A stretch of 64,000 nt of DNA from Cellvibrionaceae bacterium 1162T.S.0a.05 (GCA_000964245.1 LANB01000001.1:2198392-2262391), one strand, 5' to 3'; shown: positions 26,218 through 36,916, numbered from the stretch's first letter. The notes: generated from the letters alone by a model not told the origin. Program-made: numbers and translations.

Positions 26218-27018
26218 ATGAAATATTTTGTATCCCTTTTAGCCGTGATCCTCGCGGTTAACACCTTCGCGGAAGACGCAGGTGATACCAAGGAAGAGCG
26301 CGCAATTTCTGCGGAAGCTGAACTGGGAATGATAATTACTTCCGGTAATACCGAATCCAGCGCAACCAATGCAAAGCTGGATGTAAAACAGGATTTTACA
26401 AAGTGGAAGAATAACTATGTTCTTGAAGCTTTTTATAAGGACGACGAATTAACCATTGACGATGGTGCTGGCGACGTCACCAGAATTACGCAAACAACGG
26501 CTGACAAAATCTTCGCGTCTTTTCAATCGGATTATAAATTGGGAAGCAAGCATCAGGGGATATTTGGTTATGCTTCTTATGAAAACGATAAATTCAGTGG
26601 ATTCGATTATCAATCGACGATTGCTGTGGGTTATTCCGATCGGCTTTATGAGAATGCCAAGTCGTGGTTGGATTACAGCGTCGGTCCGGGTATGGCGATT
26701 GCGAGAACAGAAGAAACTGTCGATGATGAAGGCATTGTAACGCCTTCGGAAAAAACGGAAACCTTTGCGGTACGTTTGTCTGGCGCCTTTCAATATAAAA
26801 TCAGTAGCCATGCAAAGTTTATTCAGAAATTGAGCAGTGATTTGGCTACAGAATCAGACAAGAATACTCGTGTTAAATCGGAGACTAGTCTGACAGCAAC
26901 CATCAATGGCTCAATGGCTTTAAAACTCTCCTATCTGATTAACCATAACACTCAGCCTCCCAGCGAAAAGGAAAAAACGGATACCACCACTGCAGTAACA
27001 TTGGTTTTTACCTATTAG
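26218..27018 (+). CDS. DUF481 (YdiY-like) outer-membrane protein
   Basis: A 266-residue protein with a signal peptide (ending near TFAEDA) and the DUF481 pattern: AELGMIITSGNTESSATNAKL near the N-terminus, alternating aromatic/polar strands, and a final strand ending in VFTY. Members are small outer-membrane barrels, some described as salt-induced. GGAG precedes the ATG. The Pho-like promoter upstream suggests stress or starvation control. Confidence 0.85.
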   Translation: MKYFVSLLAVILAVNTFAEDAGDTKEERAISAEAELGMIITSGNTESSATNAKLDVKQDFTKWKNNYVLEAFYKDDELTIDDGAGDVTRITQTTADKIFASFQSDYKLGSKHQGIFGYASYENDKFSGFDYQSTIAVGYSDRLYENAKSWLDYSVGPGMAIARTEETVDDEGIVTPSEKTETFAVRLSGAFQYKISSHAKFIQKLSSDLATESDKNTRVKSETSLTATINGSMALKLSYLINHNTQPPSEKEKTDTTTAVTLVFTY

Positions 27019-27055
27019 GAAGTAAGAAAAAAATCCGGAACTGGTTAAGATAAGT

Positions 27056-27132
27056 TGGTCGGAGTGAGAGGATTCGAACCTCCGACCCCTGCCTCCCGAA
27101 GGCAGTGCTCTACCAGGCTGAGCTACACTCCG
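27056..27132 (-). tRNA. tRNA-Pro (anticodon CGG)
   Basis: A 77-base cloverleaf on the minus strand with acceptor stem CGGAGTG paired to 3' CACTCCG, discriminator A, and CCA encoded in the DNA. The anticodon loop TTCGGGA gives CGG, reading proline CCG codons. The T-loop GGTTCGAATCC is standard. No integrase or attachment duplication is seen beside it. Confidence 0.97.
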
Positions 27133-27268
27133 ATGTGCTGATTGTAATGCTGATATTTGCTCAGCGTCCAGTCCATCCGATGCAGGTTTGAGCCAAACTA
27201 AATGGTAAATCTGACAAATTTTATTTGTAGCGTTATTTTCTAATTGAAGAGCAGCTGTAGAGCTCTGA

Positions 27269-27296
27269 AGGCGAAGCGAGAGCTTCGCCTTTTTTT
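27269..27296 (+). terminator. Plus-strand terminator between tRNA-Pro and purD
   Basis: AGGCGAAGC-GAGA-GCTTCGCCT with seven T. No plus-strand gene ends nearby, so it most likely stops read-through from the DUF481 gene, 250 bases upstream, and protects purD from antisense transcription. Confidence 0.85.
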
Positions 27297-27318
27297 GTGC
27301 GCATTAAAGGTGAAACTT

Positions 27319-28599
27319 TTACCGTTCTAAAGCCCGCCAGCCGATATCACGGCGCAGATAGACATCTTTCCAGGAAATTTTATCTGCGAGTTCATAAGCC
27401 GCTTTTTGCGCGGCAGCAATATCCTCTCCGAGGGCTGTTGCACACAACACTCGCCCCCCATTGGTGACGACGTTGCCGGCTTCATTGAGCTTTGTGCCCG
27501 CATGAAAGACCTTGGCGATACTGGTATCGATGCCCTCAAGCCCGGAAATTTCATCCCCCTTGTTGTAAGCGCCAGGGTAACCACCTGCTGCGAGGACAAC
27601 ACCAACGGCCGGACGTGGGTCCCATTCGGTTTGCAAATTTGCAAGATTTTTATCGAGTGCCGCTTGGCAAAGCGCAACCAAATCAGATTGCAAGCGCAGC
27701 ATAATGGGTTGGGTTTCTGGATCACCAAAACGGCAATTGTATTCAATCACTTTTGGTGTCCCGTCTTCGGTGATCATCAGCCCGGCGTACAGAAACCCTG
27801 TGTAGGTGTTGCCTTCGGCAGCCATGCCCCGAATTGTAGGCATAATCACTTCGTCCATAATACGTTGGTAAACCGCATCAGTCACAACAGGCGCGGGTGA
27901 GTAGGCACCCATCCCACCCGTATTTAAACCGGTGTCGCCTTCACCTGCACGTTTGTGATCCTGACTGGTCGCCATGGGCAAAACCGACGTGCCGTCGGCA
28001 ATGACAATAAAACTGGCTTCTTCGCCCTGTAAAAACTCTTCAATTACGACGCGACAACCTGCGTCACCAAAGGCATTGCCACTCAACATATCTGTTACGG
28101 CGTTTTCTGCTGTTGTTAAATCTTCGGCAACAATGACACCTTTACCTGCTGCCAGGCCATCGGCTTTGACAACAATGGGAGCGCCTTTCTCGCGCAAGTA
28201 TGCGAGCGCGGGTTCGACTTCGGTAAAACTTTGATAATCGGCGGTAGGGATATTGTGGCGAGCGAGAAAATCTTTTGTAAACGCTTTGGAGCCTTCCAAT
28301 TGTGCTGCGCCTTTAGATGGGCCGAAACAGGCAAGGCCTTGTTCCTGAAAAAAATCAACAAGCCCGTCAACCAGAGGGGCTTCTGGGCCAACAATTGTTA
28401 GCGCCACCTGCTTGTCTTTTGCAAAATTTGCGAGTTTTTCAAACTCATCGACATTGATGGCAACATTTTCCAATTTATTGTCAGTGGCTGTTCCAGCATT
28501 GCCTGGGGCAACATAAACACAGGAGACATCCGGGTTTTGTGCGGCCTTCCAGGCAAGTGCATGTTCGCGACCGCCAGAACCAACGATTAAAATATTCAT
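27319..28599 (-). CDS. purD: Phosphoribosylamine-glycine ligase
   Basis: A 426-residue cytosolic enzyme joining phosphoribosylamine and glycine with ATP in de novo purine synthesis. The N-domain begins MNILIVGSGGREHALAWK. The ATP-grasp core shows PIVVKADGLAAGKGV and the metal-binding EYNCRFGDPETQ. Length matches the family. It follows purH by 58 bases on the same strand; the pair are typical neighbours, with IMP synthesis completed by PurH. Confidence 0.98.
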   Translation of the reverse strand: MNILIVGSGGREHALAWKAAQNPDVSCVYVAPGNAGTATDNKLENVAINVDEFEKLANFAKDKQVALTIVGPEAPLVDGLVDFFQEQGLACFGPSKGAAQLEGSKAFTKDFLARHNIPTADYQSFTEVEPALAYLREKGAPIVVKADGLAAGKGVIVAEDLTTAENAVTDMLSGNAFGDAGCRVVIEEFLQGEEASFIVIADGTSVLPMATSQDHKRAGEGDTGLNTGGMGAYSPAPVVTDAVYQRIMDEVIMPTIRGMAAEGNTYTGFLYAGLMITEDGTPKVIEYNCRFGDPETQPIMLRLQSDLVALCQAALDKNLANLQTEWDPRPAVGVVLAAGGYPGAYNKGDEISGLEGIDTSIAKVFHAGTKLNEAGNVVTNGGRVLCATALGEDIAAAQKAAYELADKISWKDVYLRRDIGWRALER

Positions 28600-28657
28600 T
28601 TTATTATCCTTTTACTTACTGTCTTGTTAGCCCCTGAAGGTATTTCTATGAAGCTGT

Positions 28658-30238
28658 TTAGTGGCGGAAATGGCGCACACCAGTAAAGATCATTGCCATA
28701 TCGTGTTCGTCAGCAGCAGCAATGACTTCTTCGTCTCGCATGGAGCCTCCGGGTTGAATGACAACACTGATACCCGCGGCAGCGGCGTTGTCGATACCGT
28801 CCCGGAAAGGAAAGAAGGCATCTGAAGCCATGACAGAGCCGGGTACTTCGAGCCCGGCGTGTTCGGCTTTGATGCCAGCAATACGTGCAGAGTTTACGCG
28901 GCTCATTTGTCCGGCGCCGACACCAATGGTCTGCTGATTTTTTGCGTATACAATCGCATTGGATTTCACCATCTTTGCCACTTTCCAGGCAAACAGGGCA
29001 TCGCGAATTTCTTCTTCTGTCGGCGTGCGTTTGCTCACGATGTTCAAGGCATTACGATCAATGCTGTGTGTATCGAGATCCTGAACCAGAAGGCCGCCAG
29101 ATACTTTTTTGAAATCAAAGGCTTCGCGTTTATCACTTTGCCAGTGTCCACAACTCAAGAGGCGAACGTTCTTTTTGGCTGCCAGAATTTCACCTACGCC
29201 GGGGTTGACTTCAGGTGCGATGATCACTTCAACAAATTGTTGATCGATGATCGCCTGAGCAGTCTCTTTATCAAGGGCGCGATTAAATGCGATGATGCCG
29301 CCGAAAGCAGATTCAGGGTCTGTCGCATAGGCAAGTTTGTAAGCGTCTAAAATTGTTGAGGCAACGGCGACCCCACAGGGGTTGGCATGTTTAACAATTA
29401 CGCAGGCAGGTTCTTCAAAAAGTTTAACCGTTTCCAATGCCGCGTCGGTATCCGCAACATTGTTAAAAGAAAGTTCTTTGCCCTGGTGTTGAAAGGCATT
29501 GGCAACATTGGCTTCTTCGTTATTCTTTTCAATATAAAAAGCGGCGTCCTGGTGAGGGTTCTCGCCGTAACGCATGCTTTGCAGTTTTTGAAATTGGAAA
29601 TTCATGGTGCGAGGAAATTTAGCATCGCCGTGATGAACTTTGCCACCGAGATAATTGGCTATCGCGCCGTCGTAAGAAGCGGTATGTTCAAAAGCCTGAA
29701 CGCTTAAATCAAAACGTGTTGCCCGACTCAGACAGCCATCATTCAATTGCATTTCGTTAATAACAGAAGCGTAACTTGTGGCATTGACAACAATGGCCAC
29801 GTGATTAAAGTTTTTGGCTGCTGCGCGTACCATTGTTGGGCCGCCGATATCAATATTTTCAATGGCGTCGGCGAGTTCACACCCTGGCTTGGCGATGGTT
29901 TCCTGGAAGGGGTAGAGATTCACTACCACCATATCGATGGGCTGAATGTCGTGCTCTTCCATCACCTCGTCGTCTGTACCGCGGCGTGCGAGTATGCCGC
30001 CGTGTACTTTTGGGTGCAGGGTTTTAACGCGACCGCTCATCATTTCCGGGAAGCCGGTGTAGTCAGAGATTTCTGTGACTTTAATGTTGTTTTCATTCAA
30101 CAAGCGAAACGTACCGCCTGTTGAAAGTAATTCAACACCTTCCGCTTCCAGTGCCTGGGCGAGTTCGAGTACGCCGGTTTTATCGGAGACGCTGATCAAT
30201 GCGCGTCGAATTTTCACAAGGTCTGCAACCTGGGGCAT
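28658..30238 (-). CDS. purH: Bifunctional AICAR transformylase/IMP cyclohydrolase
   Basis: A 526-residue enzyme performing the last two steps of IMP synthesis. The N-terminal cyclohydrolase domain begins at about residue 9 ([12 protein letters not shown]). The C-terminal transformylase has the family motif KHANPCGVA and ends in the typical [12 protein letters not shown]. Length is normal. It is transcribed with purD downstream; a 110-base gap separates it from fis upstream. Confidence 0.98.
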   Translation of the reverse strand: MPQVADLVKIRRALISVSDKTGVLELAQALEAEGVELLSTGGTFRLLNENNIKVTEISDYTGFPEMMSGRVKTLHPKVHGGILARRGTDDEVMEEHDIQPIDMVVVNLYPFQETIAKPGCELADAIENIDIGGPTMVRAAAKNFNHVAIVVNATSYASVINEMQLNDGCLSRATRFDLSVQAFEHTASYDGAIANYLGGKVHHGDAKFPRTMNFQFQKLQSMRYGENPHQDAAFYIEKNNEEANVANAFQHQGKELSFNNVADTDAALETVKLFEEPACVIVKHANPCGVAVASTILDAYKLAYATDPESAFGGIIAFNRALDKETAQAIIDQQFVEVIIAPEVNPGVGEILAAKKNVRLLSCGHWQSDKREAFDFKKVSGGLLVQDLDTHSIDRNALNIVSKRTPTEEEIRDALFAWKVAKMVKSNAIVYAKNQQTIGVGAGQMSRVNSARIAGIKAEHAGLEVPGSVMASDAFFPFRDGIDNAAAAGISVVIQPGGSMRDEEVIAAADEHDMAMIFTGVRHFRH

Positions 30239-30285
30239 GTTGAGTTCCTGTTTACCTGATGTATTTAATGCTTGCCTTTAACGAC

Positions 30286-30319
30286 GAAGGGAACTACGCA
30301 TCGCTACATAGCTCCCTTC
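30286..30319 (-). other. Hairpin between fis and purH
   Basis: An 11-bp stem with one wobble pair (30286-30296 with 30309-30319) and a 12-nt loop. There is no U-run on either strand, so it is not a typical terminator. It may attenuate or stabilise the fis transcript. Confidence 0.4.
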
Positions 30320-30348
30320 CTGAGATGCGCGCATCGCACGCGAAATTT

Positions 30349-30651
30349 TTAAAGTAAACCGTATTGCTTGAGTTTTTTCCTCAATGTACCTCGGTTCAAA
30401 CCGAGAACGTTCGCAGCTTTGGTTTGATTGTGACGAGTGTACTTCATTACCACTTCAAGCATGGGCGCTTCAACTTCTGAGAGCACCATGTCATAAACAT
30501 CGGTAACGTCCTGGCCGTCCAAATGTTGAAAATAGTTGCTAACTGCTTTTTCAACACAGTCCCGCAAACTTTGATCTGCTGGTACTGGCCCCGTATTCTG
30601 CGTGGAAAAGGTCGTGGTCCTTTCGTTTGTGAGCGTATCCGCTGTGTTCAT
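30349..30651 (-). CDS. fis: Nucleoid protein Fis
   Basis: A 100-residue DNA-bending protein controlling rRNA, replication and recombination. The C-terminal helix-turn-helix ([20 protein letters not shown]) is near-identical to the classic Fis sequence. Its ATG overlaps the dusB stop by four bases (ATGA), the conserved dusB-fis translational coupling of gammaproteobacteria. Confidence 0.98.
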   Translation of the reverse strand: MNTADTLTNERTTTFSTQNTGPVPADQSLRDCVEKAVSNYFQHLDGQDVTDVYDMVLSEVEAPMLEVVMKYTRHNQTKAANVLGLNRGTLRKKLKQYGLL

Positions 30652-31679
30652 GCTGCTTCTTCCTCGTAGGGTTTAATAGTTTCAAAATGCTTAACAATGG
30701 CTTGAATCTGTTCGTCGCAACCTTCAAGCGTGTTAAAACGGGTTCTCAGTGTTTGACCCTCAGCGATATGCTCGCAATACCAGCCGACATGCTTACGTGC
30801 AATGCGCACACCCTGGTGGGTGCCGTAAAACTGATGTAAGTGCTGAACATGTTCAATCATCACTGATTTGATGTCTTCACTGTTTGGATGCGTGTCTGGC
30901 GATTTTTGTTCACTTGCCTTGCGATGATTTGCTGAATCAAAATGTTCTGCCAGTTCCTGATTTAATGACCGGAACAACCAGGGTTGCCCCAGCGCGGCGC
31001 GGCCTACCATAACAGCTTGCGCGCCAGTTTGTTGTAAAACTTTTTTTGCTTTTTCCGAATTTGTGATGTCGCCATTGGCAATGACCGGAATGCTGACAGC
31101 ATTCACAACATCGGCAATCGTTTCATACTCGGCATCACCATTAAAACGGCAAGCTCGGGTTCGTCCATGTAAGGTGAGGGCGGCAATACCGCAGTCCTCG
31201 GCCATGCGTGCAATGCGCACGGCATTTTTGTTTTGTGTGTCCCAACCGGTGCGGGTTTTTAACGTGACTGGCACGTCAACTGCCGCGACAGTTTTTTGCA
31301 GAATTTCAGCAACTAAATCTTCGTCACGTAAAAGGGCGGAGCCGGCGAGTTTTTTACACACTTTCTTGGCCGGGCAGCCCATATTGATATCGACAATTTG
31401 TGCTCCGAGTTCAACACATTGTTTCGCTGCAGCAGCGAGTAACTCGGGTTCGCTTCCGGCAATTTGCATGGAAACGGGTACACTTTTGTTGGTATCAATA
31501 CGCAAACGGCTGGTACTTTTGCGGCTATGCCATAAAGAGGTGTCGCTGGTTAGCATCTCGGTGGTGGCCAAACCTGCACCGTAACGCAGACAGAGTTGCC
31601 GAAACGGCAAATCTGTGACACCGGCCATGGGTGCGAGCAAAGCTCGACTCCCTATGGTGTAGTCACCGATCGAAAACAA
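30648..31679 (-). CDS. dusB: tRNA-dihydrouridine synthase B
   Basis: A 343-residue FMN enzyme that reduces uridine in tRNA. The TIM barrel begins [18 protein letters not shown]; the family motif [13 protein letters not shown] with the catalytic Cys follows, and later [12 protein letters not shown]. The frame starts with TTG (31677-31679) preceded by GGGGGA; the first ATG would delete the first barrel strand, so TTG is the likely true start. A weak start could limit the coupled fis. Confidence 0.96.
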   Translation of the reverse strand: MFSIGDYTIGSRALLAPMAGVTDLPFRQLCLRYGAGLATTEMLTSDTSLWHSRKSTSRLRIDTNKSVPVSMQIAGSEPELLAAAAKQCVELGAQIVDINMGCPAKKVCKKLAGSALLRDEDLVAEILQKTVAAVDVPVTLKTRTGWDTQNKNAVRIARMAEDCGIAALTLHGRTRACRFNGDAEYETIADVVNAVSIPVIANGDITNSEKAKKVLQQTGAQAVMVGRAALGQPWLFRSLNQELAEHFDSANHRKASEQKSPDTHPNSEDIKSVMIEHVQHLHQFYGTHQGVRIARKHVGWYCEHIAEGQTLRTRFNTLEGCDEQIQAIVKHFETIKPYEEEAA

Positions 31680-31868
31680 AGGACTTTTCCCCCAAAGAGT
31701 TGCTCACTGGCAGAACTGCGCTTCCCGAATAAAGTCAGTTAAAACGCACCAAAATTGTGAGTTTTGTTGAAGGACTTTTTCTCGGGAAGGGCGGCTATGA
31801 TACCTAAGGTTGACGGAAGAGGGAAAGCACAAATTGATCAATTTGCTCAATTAACATCCCTGAATTAT

Positions 31869-33227
31869 TTATTCAGGAATGGTAATGAAATAGCTGACGG
31901 CGTCGGGGCCCGGGTCGTTGATTTCAATGGCAATGTGAACGGGTTGATTCACTGGCATTGCATCACGGCCGGCGAGTTCACCGCCGAGATATTCTGCGGC
32001 TTCAAAACGACGCGCTGCCACCGGGTTATTTTTAATATCAACAAACACCAGATCCAGAGGGGGAAAGCTTTGCGGAAAGCGTGCCGTGTTGTTGATGATG
32101 GCGTCGACCATGAGCGCATCTTCAATAGCGGGGTGAGTGCGTACCACCAGATTGCTTGCCTTTATTTTACTGCGATCGCGCAGTTGCGGTAGCTCACAAC
32201 TTAAAAAACTGCAGACCTCGCCATAGTAGCTGCGCCACGGCTGAATTGTACTGAGATCGTCGAAACGAAATATCGCGAGCTGCACAAAGAGAAGAATACC
32301 CGCGGTTGCGGCTAAACCTGTCCACAAGGCTTTGGATTGCCATATGGGGTAGCGCGTGCTGACATTGAACTCGACGGGTTCAGGTTCGATGGCGTGAATG
32401 TAACGACTATTGGATGTTGCACCGTATTGGTCCTGGTAGGCGTAGTCGTCAATCTCGTCGATATCGCCAATATCCGGCTCGGCTTCAAAGTTCTCATAGT
32501 CCGTTTGTATGTAGTCTTCGTCGTCCGCGTCGTCTTCGTGATAATCGGGTGCCTCGAAATACGCGTCATCATCCAGATTCTCGTCGAGGTCGGTATCGTC
32601 CTCGAGCTGTTTGCTGCTCTGCTTATGGGTAATGGGATCGTCGTCTTCACTTTTTCTCAAGTCTTCGATTAATGAGAAATGATCCGGGCTGAGCTTTGCG
32701 CCGGGCGGGGCGGGGGGTTCTTCACCGTAAAACTGACCTCTTTCTCCAGAGGAGGCATCGCGTGATTCAAATAGCTGCCGCTTGGGCGCCTCGACTTCTT
32801 CTGGCTCTTCGGGTGCTTCGCGTTTTATTTTGAGGGCAGCAGGCTCGTCGTCATCATCGGCCAATAAACTTTCAGCCCAACTTTCGTCGGTGTCGGTCTC
32901 ATCGTCGTCTTCGTCCTCGTTAAACTCTCGCTCAAATAAATTGCTTTCAGAAGGGCCAAAAGTGGACGCCATAATGACATTGCCTTCCATATCGGAAGAA
33001 GCGTAGAGATCTTCTTCTTCATCCATGTCATCACTGATGAGAATGTCGTCCTCGTCTTTTTGTGTCTTTTCGTCCTCGACCAGATGTTCACGGGCATTAA
33101 AAATATTCAAACAGGAGCCACAACGCACTGCGCCCTTGGCCGAATTCAAATGGGCATCGGTCACGCGAAAGGAGGTATCGCATTTTGGGCAGCGGGTGAC
33201 ATTGTTGTTGGCGACATTATTGGCCAT
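31869..33227 (-). CDS. Zinc-ribbon, single-pass membrane protein (DUF3426)
   Basis: A 452-residue protein of the MJ0042-finger/DUF3426 type. Two CxxC pairs (CPKCDTSF, CGSCLNIF) form a zinc ribbon at about residues 13-43. A very long acidic Asp/Glu-rich linker (about 50-290) follows, then one TM helix (LWTGLAATAGILLFVQLAIF) and a C-terminal periplasmic DUF3426 domain with short beta-strands. It sits between prmA and dusB, its usual place in Pseudomonas relatives. Function is not established. Confidence 0.88.
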   Translation of the reverse strand: MANNVANNNVTRCPKCDTSFRVTDAHLNSAKGAVRCGSCLNIFNAREHLVEDEKTQKDEDDILISDDMDEEEDLYASSDMEGNVIMASTFGPSESNLFEREFNEDEDDDETDTDESWAESLLADDDDEPAALKIKREAPEEPEEVEAPKRQLFESRDASSGERGQFYGEEPPAPPGAKLSPDHFSLIEDLRKSEDDDPITHKQSSKQLEDDTDLDENLDDDAYFEAPDYHEDDADDEDYIQTDYENFEAEPDIGDIDEIDDYAYQDQYGATSNSRYIHAIEPEPVEFNVSTRYPIWQSKALWTGLAATAGILLFVQLAIFRFDDLSTIQPWRSYYGEVCSFLSCELPQLRDRSKIKASNLVVRTHPAIEDALMVDAIINNTARFPQSFPPLDLVFVDIKNNPVAARRFEAAEYLGGELAGRDAMPVNQPVHIAIEINDPGPDAVSYFITIPE

Positions 33228-33332
33228 GAAGCTGACTTTCCTGTTAAGGCTTATCCTTTAATTGTGTTGTTTGCCGATTTTTCGGGCCGAGGGCGAAAGT
33301 GTATATGCTGCGTGCGTAAGCGTGAAGTGTCA

Positions 33333-34208
33333 TTATTTTTTGCGTGCGGCAAGACACAACCACTCTTCGCGTTCAGCGCGATGTTCAATGTCAAAATCGT
33401 TTGCATAGGCGGCTTCTACACTTGCTCCCTGGGTTGCCAGAATACCTGATAAACATAGCAGACCGCCCGGGCGCACGAGGGCTGAAAGTGTGGGAGCAAG
33501 GTCGACGAGAGGACCAGCGAGAATGTTCGCGAGCACCAGATCGACTTCGGTTTGCGGGCATTTCCCCGGGTAATACACAGGAAAGCTTTCGGCAGGCAAG
33601 CCATTGCGAAGGGTGTTGTCACGCGTTGCCAGGAGCGCTTGTGGATCGATATCGATACCACAGACAGATTCGGCACCGAGTAGCAGGGCTGCCACGCCGA
33701 GTATGCCTGAGCCGCAACCGTAATCAACGAGCTGCTTACCCTCAACGTCCTGTTGTGAGAGCCATTGCAAACATAAAAAAGTGGTCGGATGGGTGCCGGT
33801 GCCGAAGGCGAGACCCGGGTCCAGTTTCAAATTGACAGCTGCGGGCTCCGGCGGCTCCAGCCAACTTGGGCAAATCCATAAATTATCTGCGCATTGAATG
33901 GGGTGAAAATGTTGCATCCATTCGCGTTCCCAATCTTTATCTTCCAGTTGATGCCAGTGCGCATCGTCAACCTCGGGGCAGCGTTGTTGAACCTGTTGGA
34001 GTAGGGCCTGGGTATCGACGCTGGCTTCAAACAAACCGGTTATACGTGTTTCTTGCCAAAGTGGGGTTTCGCCCAGTTCGGGCTCGAATATCGGTTGGTC
34101 GGCGTTGTCCTGCAGCGTGACTGCGAGGGCGCCGAGGCGACTGAGCTCGCTCTCGATATTGTTTGCCAGCTCTCGGGAACTGTTAATGCGAAGTTGTAAC
34201 CAGGGCAT
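33333..34208 (-). CDS. prmA: Ribosomal protein L11 methyltransferase
   Basis: A 291-residue cytosolic enzyme that trimethylates L11. Residues 1-100 are the substrate-binding domain. The Rossmann methyltransferase shows VDYGCGSGILGVAALLLGA for AdoMet and the catalytic-site NILAGPL. Length is normal. It lies downstream of accC beyond an intrinsic terminator. Confidence 0.98.
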   Translation of the reverse strand: MPWLQLRINSSRELANNIESELSRLGALAVTLQDNADQPIFEPELGETPLWQETRITGLFEASVDTQALLQQVQQRCPEVDDAHWHQLEDKDWEREWMQHFHPIQCADNLWICPSWLEPPEPAAVNLKLDPGLAFGTGTHPTTFLCLQWLSQQDVEGKQLVDYGCGSGILGVAALLLGAESVCGIDIDPQALLATRDNTLRNGLPAESFPVYYPGKCPQTEVDLVLANILAGPLVDLAPTLSALVRPGGLLCLSGILATQGASVEAAYANDFDIEHRAEREEWLCLAARKK

Positions 34209-34220
34209 AAGTCAAAGAGT

Positions 34221-34243
34221 AAAAAGGGGGCTACCGCCCCCTT
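34221..34243 (-). terminator. Intrinsic terminator between accC and prmA
   Basis: On the minus strand AAGGGGGC-GGTA-GCCCCCTT ends in U residues (A-run 34221-34225). It lies 20 bases after the accC stop, so accBC forms one unit and prmA is expressed by read-through or its own promoter. Confidence 0.9.
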
Positions 34244-34262
34244 GAATAGTGTTACTGAGCGT

Positions 34263-35606
34263 TTAGCTCAGACCGAGTTTCTTTTCGAGGTAGTGAATGT
34301 TGACGCCGCCTTTGGAAAACTCGGGGTCGTTCACGAGGTCGATCTGTAGCGCAGTATTGGTTTTGATGCCATCGACTACCAGCTCATCCAAAGCGATACG
34401 CATACGTCGTAACGCAGTAGCGCGATCTTCTCCGTGGGTGATGAGTTTGGCAATCATCGAATCGTAGTAAGGGGGTACGGTATAGCCGCCATAAAGGTGC
34501 GAATCCACCCGCACACCCAAACCACCGGGGGCGTGAAACTTATTCACTTTACCGGGGCTAGGCATAAAGGTTTTCGGGTCTTCGGCGTTAATGCGGCATT
34601 CGAAACTGTGACCGTTGAGTTTGATATCGGACTGGTCAAACGAAAGCCTGTGGCCTGCACACACGCGAATTTGTTCCTTGATCAAATCCACGCCGGTAAT
34701 CATTTCGGTAACCGGGTGTTCGACCTGAATACGTGTGTTCATCTCAATGAAATAGAAACGCCCGTCTTCATAGAGAAATTCAAATGTACCCGCACCGCGA
34801 TAACCGATTTCAACACAAGCATTGACACAACTTTGGTACACCGCCTGGCGAATATCGTCCGGAATACCCGGCGCGGGGGCTTCTTCGATCACTTTTTGAT
34901 GGCGACGTTGCATGGAACAATCGCGGTCAAAAAAGTGAACGGCCTGGCCCTGGCCATCGGCCATGACCTGAATTTCAACGTGTCTAGGGTTTTGCAGATA
35001 CTTTTCCATATACACGGTGGAATCGCCAAAAGCGGCACCGGCTTCGGATTGAGTGACCTGAACGGATTTCCACAAGGCATCTTCATTGTGGACAACGCGC
35101 ATTCCACGTCCACCACCGCCGGCAGCCGCTTTAATGATAACGGGGTAACCAATGTTGGCGGCGATGCTTCGGCAGGCTTCTTCGTCTGCGGGCAGGGGGC
35201 CACCTGAGCCCGGTACGGTGGGGACACCGGCTTTTTTCATTGCTTCAATGGCGCTTACCTTGTCGCCCATCAGACGAATCACATCCGGGTCGGGGCCAAT
35301 GAACACATACCCACTTTTCTGGACCTGCTCGGCAAAGTCTGCGTTTTCCGCTAAAAAACCGTATCCGGGGTGGACGGCCGTGGAATCAGTAATTTCCATC
35401 GCGGCAACAATGGCAGGAATATCGAGGTAGCTTTTCTTGGAAGGGTTGGGGCCTATACAGACAGTCTCGTCTGCGAGGCGAACGTGTTTTAGTTCACGGT
35501 CCACCACCGAGTGCACCGCAACCGTTTTAATATTTAATTCCTTACAGGCACGCAATACGCGTAATGCGATCTCGCCCCTGTTGGCTATAAGAACCTTTTC
35601 AAACAT
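34263..35606 (-). CDS. accC: Acetyl-CoA carboxylase, biotin carboxylase subunit
   Basis: A 447-residue ATP-grasp enzyme that carboxylates biotin on AccB, the first step of fatty-acid synthesis. It begins [19 protein letters not shown]. The Gly-rich ATP loop [11 protein letters not shown] and active-site [14 protein letters not shown] are intact. Length is normal. It follows accB by 17 bases in the universal accB-accC order. Confidence 0.99.
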   Translation of the reverse strand: MFEKVLIANRGEIALRVLRACKELNIKTVAVHSVVDRELKHVRLADETVCIGPNPSKKSYLDIPAIVAAMEITDSTAVHPGYGFLAENADFAEQVQKSGYVFIGPDPDVIRLMGDKVSAIEAMKKAGVPTVPGSGGPLPADEEACRSIAANIGYPVIIKAAAGGGGRGMRVVHNEDALWKSVQVTQSEAGAAFGDSTVYMEKYLQNPRHVEIQVMADGQGQAVHFFDRDCSMQRRHQKVIEEAPAPGIPDDIRQAVYQSCVNACVEIGYRGAGTFEFLYEDGRFYFIEMNTRIQVEHPVTEMITGVDLIKEQIRVCAGHRLSFDQSDIKLNGHSFECRINAEDPKTFMPSPGKVNKFHAPGGLGVRVDSHLYGGYTVPPYYDSMIAKLITHGEDRATALRRMRIALDELVVDGIKTNTALQIDLVNDPEFSKGGVNIHYLEKKLGLS

Positions 35607-35623
35607 GTGTGCGTTCTCCGCTA

Positions 35624-36094
35624 TCAGGCAATGACGACAAGCGGCTGATCAAACTCCACAGGCTCGCCGTCATCAACCAAAATGGCTTCGACAACACCGG
35701 CTTTATCGGCCTCGATCTGGTTCATCATTTTCATCGCCTCAACGATGCAAATAACATCTCCGGCTTTTACGGACTGGCCCACTTCAATAAAGGGTGCTGA
35801 GCCGGGGCTGGGAGAACGGTAGAACGTACCAACCATGGGCGAGGTAACCTGGTGGCCACTGACAACTGGCGCACTTGCGGCAGGCGCAGCGGCGGCGTCA
35901 GGCGCGGTAGCGGGAGCCGCAACAGGCGCTGGTGCCACAGCAGGGGCAGGTTGCACAATGGTCTGCAAGGGCGCAGCAACGGTTTTGCCGCCTCGACTAA
36001 TGCGCACAGATTCTTCGCCTTCCTTGATCTCTAATTCCTCAATGTTGGATTCTTCGAGTAGTTCGATCAGTTTTTTAATTTTGCGGATGTCCAT
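35624..36094 (-). CDS. accB: Biotin carboxyl carrier protein
   Basis: A 156-residue carrier. A short helical N-terminus ([20 protein letters not shown]) is followed by an Ala/Pro-rich hinge and the biotinyl domain with the modified lysine in EAMKMMN. It is co-transcribed with accC. Length matches the family. Confidence 0.99.
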   Translation of the reverse strand: MDIRKIKKLIELLEESNIEELEIKEGEESVRISRGGKTVAAPLQTIVQPAPAVAPAPVAAPATAPDAAAAPAASAPVVSGHQVTSPMVGTFYRSPSPGSAPFIEVGQSVKAGDVICIVEAMKMMNQIEADKAGVVEAILVDDGEPVEFDQPLVVIA

Positions 36095-36165
36095 TGAAAC
36101 CTCGTGGTTAAAACTTGTAGTTAAGACTTAACTGCTTTTATCGTTGTAAGACTTCTTCGTTCTAC

Positions 36166-36609
36166 TTACTTGTCCTTGCTCAGCGAGATTGCTGCTTGCA
36201 AGGCAAGTTCGTAACTCTGGGGGCCAAAACCGCAGATGACACCTGCGGCCAGGTCAGAAAAATAACTGGTTTTGCGAAACTCTTCACGTTTGTGCACGTT
36301 GGATAAGTGGCATTCAATAAACGGAATATCAACCGCAGCCAGGGCATCACGCAGGGCGATGCTGGTATGCGTAAAAGCCGCCGGATTGAAGATGATAAAA
36401 TTCACACCTTCATTTTTTGCCTCGTGGATACGTTCAATGAGTTCGTATTCGGCGTTACTCTGGAGGACTTGCAGGTGGTGGCCGGCCTCAATACAGAGGG
36501 CGGTAAGTTTTTGGTTGATATCTTCGAGCGTGGCATGGCCATAAATGACGGGCTCACGGCTGCCGAGCAGGTTGAGATTGGGGCCGTGCAATACGAGTAT
36601 GGTCGCCAT
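36166..36609 (-). CDS. aroQ: Type II 3-dehydroquinate dehydratase
   Basis: A 147-residue shikimate pathway enzyme. Family motifs [28 protein letters not shown] and [12 protein letters not shown] (catalytic His) are all present. It is the first gene of the minus-strand block before accBC; a 71-base gap separates it from accB. Confidence 0.98.
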   Translation of the reverse strand: MATILVLHGPNLNLLGSREPVIYGHATLEDINQKLTALCIEAGHHLQVLQSNAEYELIERIHEAKNEGVNFIIFNPAAFTHTSIALRDALAAVDIPFIECHLSNVHKREEFRKTSYFSDLAAGVICGFGPQSYELALQAAISLSKDK

Positions 36610-36916
36610 ATGTGCTGATTATTCTGTGCATGATTCTGCAAATGAGAGCGGATTTTGCCGGTTTTGAATGGCGCTGTCTATGAAAACTGTGCAGATAAGT
36701 GAAATTGGACGAAGTTTCTGGCGAGTTTGCCGAAGATTGGCGAAAAAAGTAGCGTTGGCATATTTTTGGGCGAATCTTGCTGGAAGACTTAAGTCTCTGT
36801 CGCCAAAATTAGGGATTATTACCTTTGCAATACCAGAGGCAATCCACGAAAATGCGCCTCTCACAGGGTCGAACCCGTATAAGCACAACCAGGGAAGTAT
36901 AAAAAGGCAGTAGAGC
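36610..36916. other. Gene-free divergent region between aroQ and the exopolysaccharide genes
   Basis: These 307 bases hold no coding frame I trust. They must carry the promoters for aroQ and the sugar transferase. A perfect 12-bp palindrome AGACTTAAGTCT (36785-36796) is a possible regulator site. A TGGCAT...GGGC element near 36756 resembles sigma-54 but is one base too long between GG and GC. Confidence 0.4.

Noticed and set aside
27056-27132. tRNA-Pro as an integration site for a genomic island
   Set aside because: No integrase, no repeat of the tRNA 3' end, and conserved housekeeping genes directly beside it.
31859-31877. Inverted repeat CCTGAAT/ATTCAGG over the stop of the DUF3426 gene
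   Set aside because: AT-rich stem with no T-run on either side; not a convincing terminator.
31764-33261. Plus-strand frames opposite the DUF3426 gene
   Set aside because: The Asp/Glu-rich minus-strand gene creates Ser/Val-rich open frames in antisense; no independent evidence.
36745-36780. Sigma-54-like promoter before the sugar transferase
   Set aside because: TGGCAT and GGGC are present, but the GG-to-GC distance is one base too long, so it does not fit a -24/-12 promoter.
36785-36796. AGACTTAAGTCT palindrome as an operator
   Set aside because: Perfect 12-bp palindrome, but I noticed no second copy near the cluster genes and no known consensus; kept only as a note in the gap entry.
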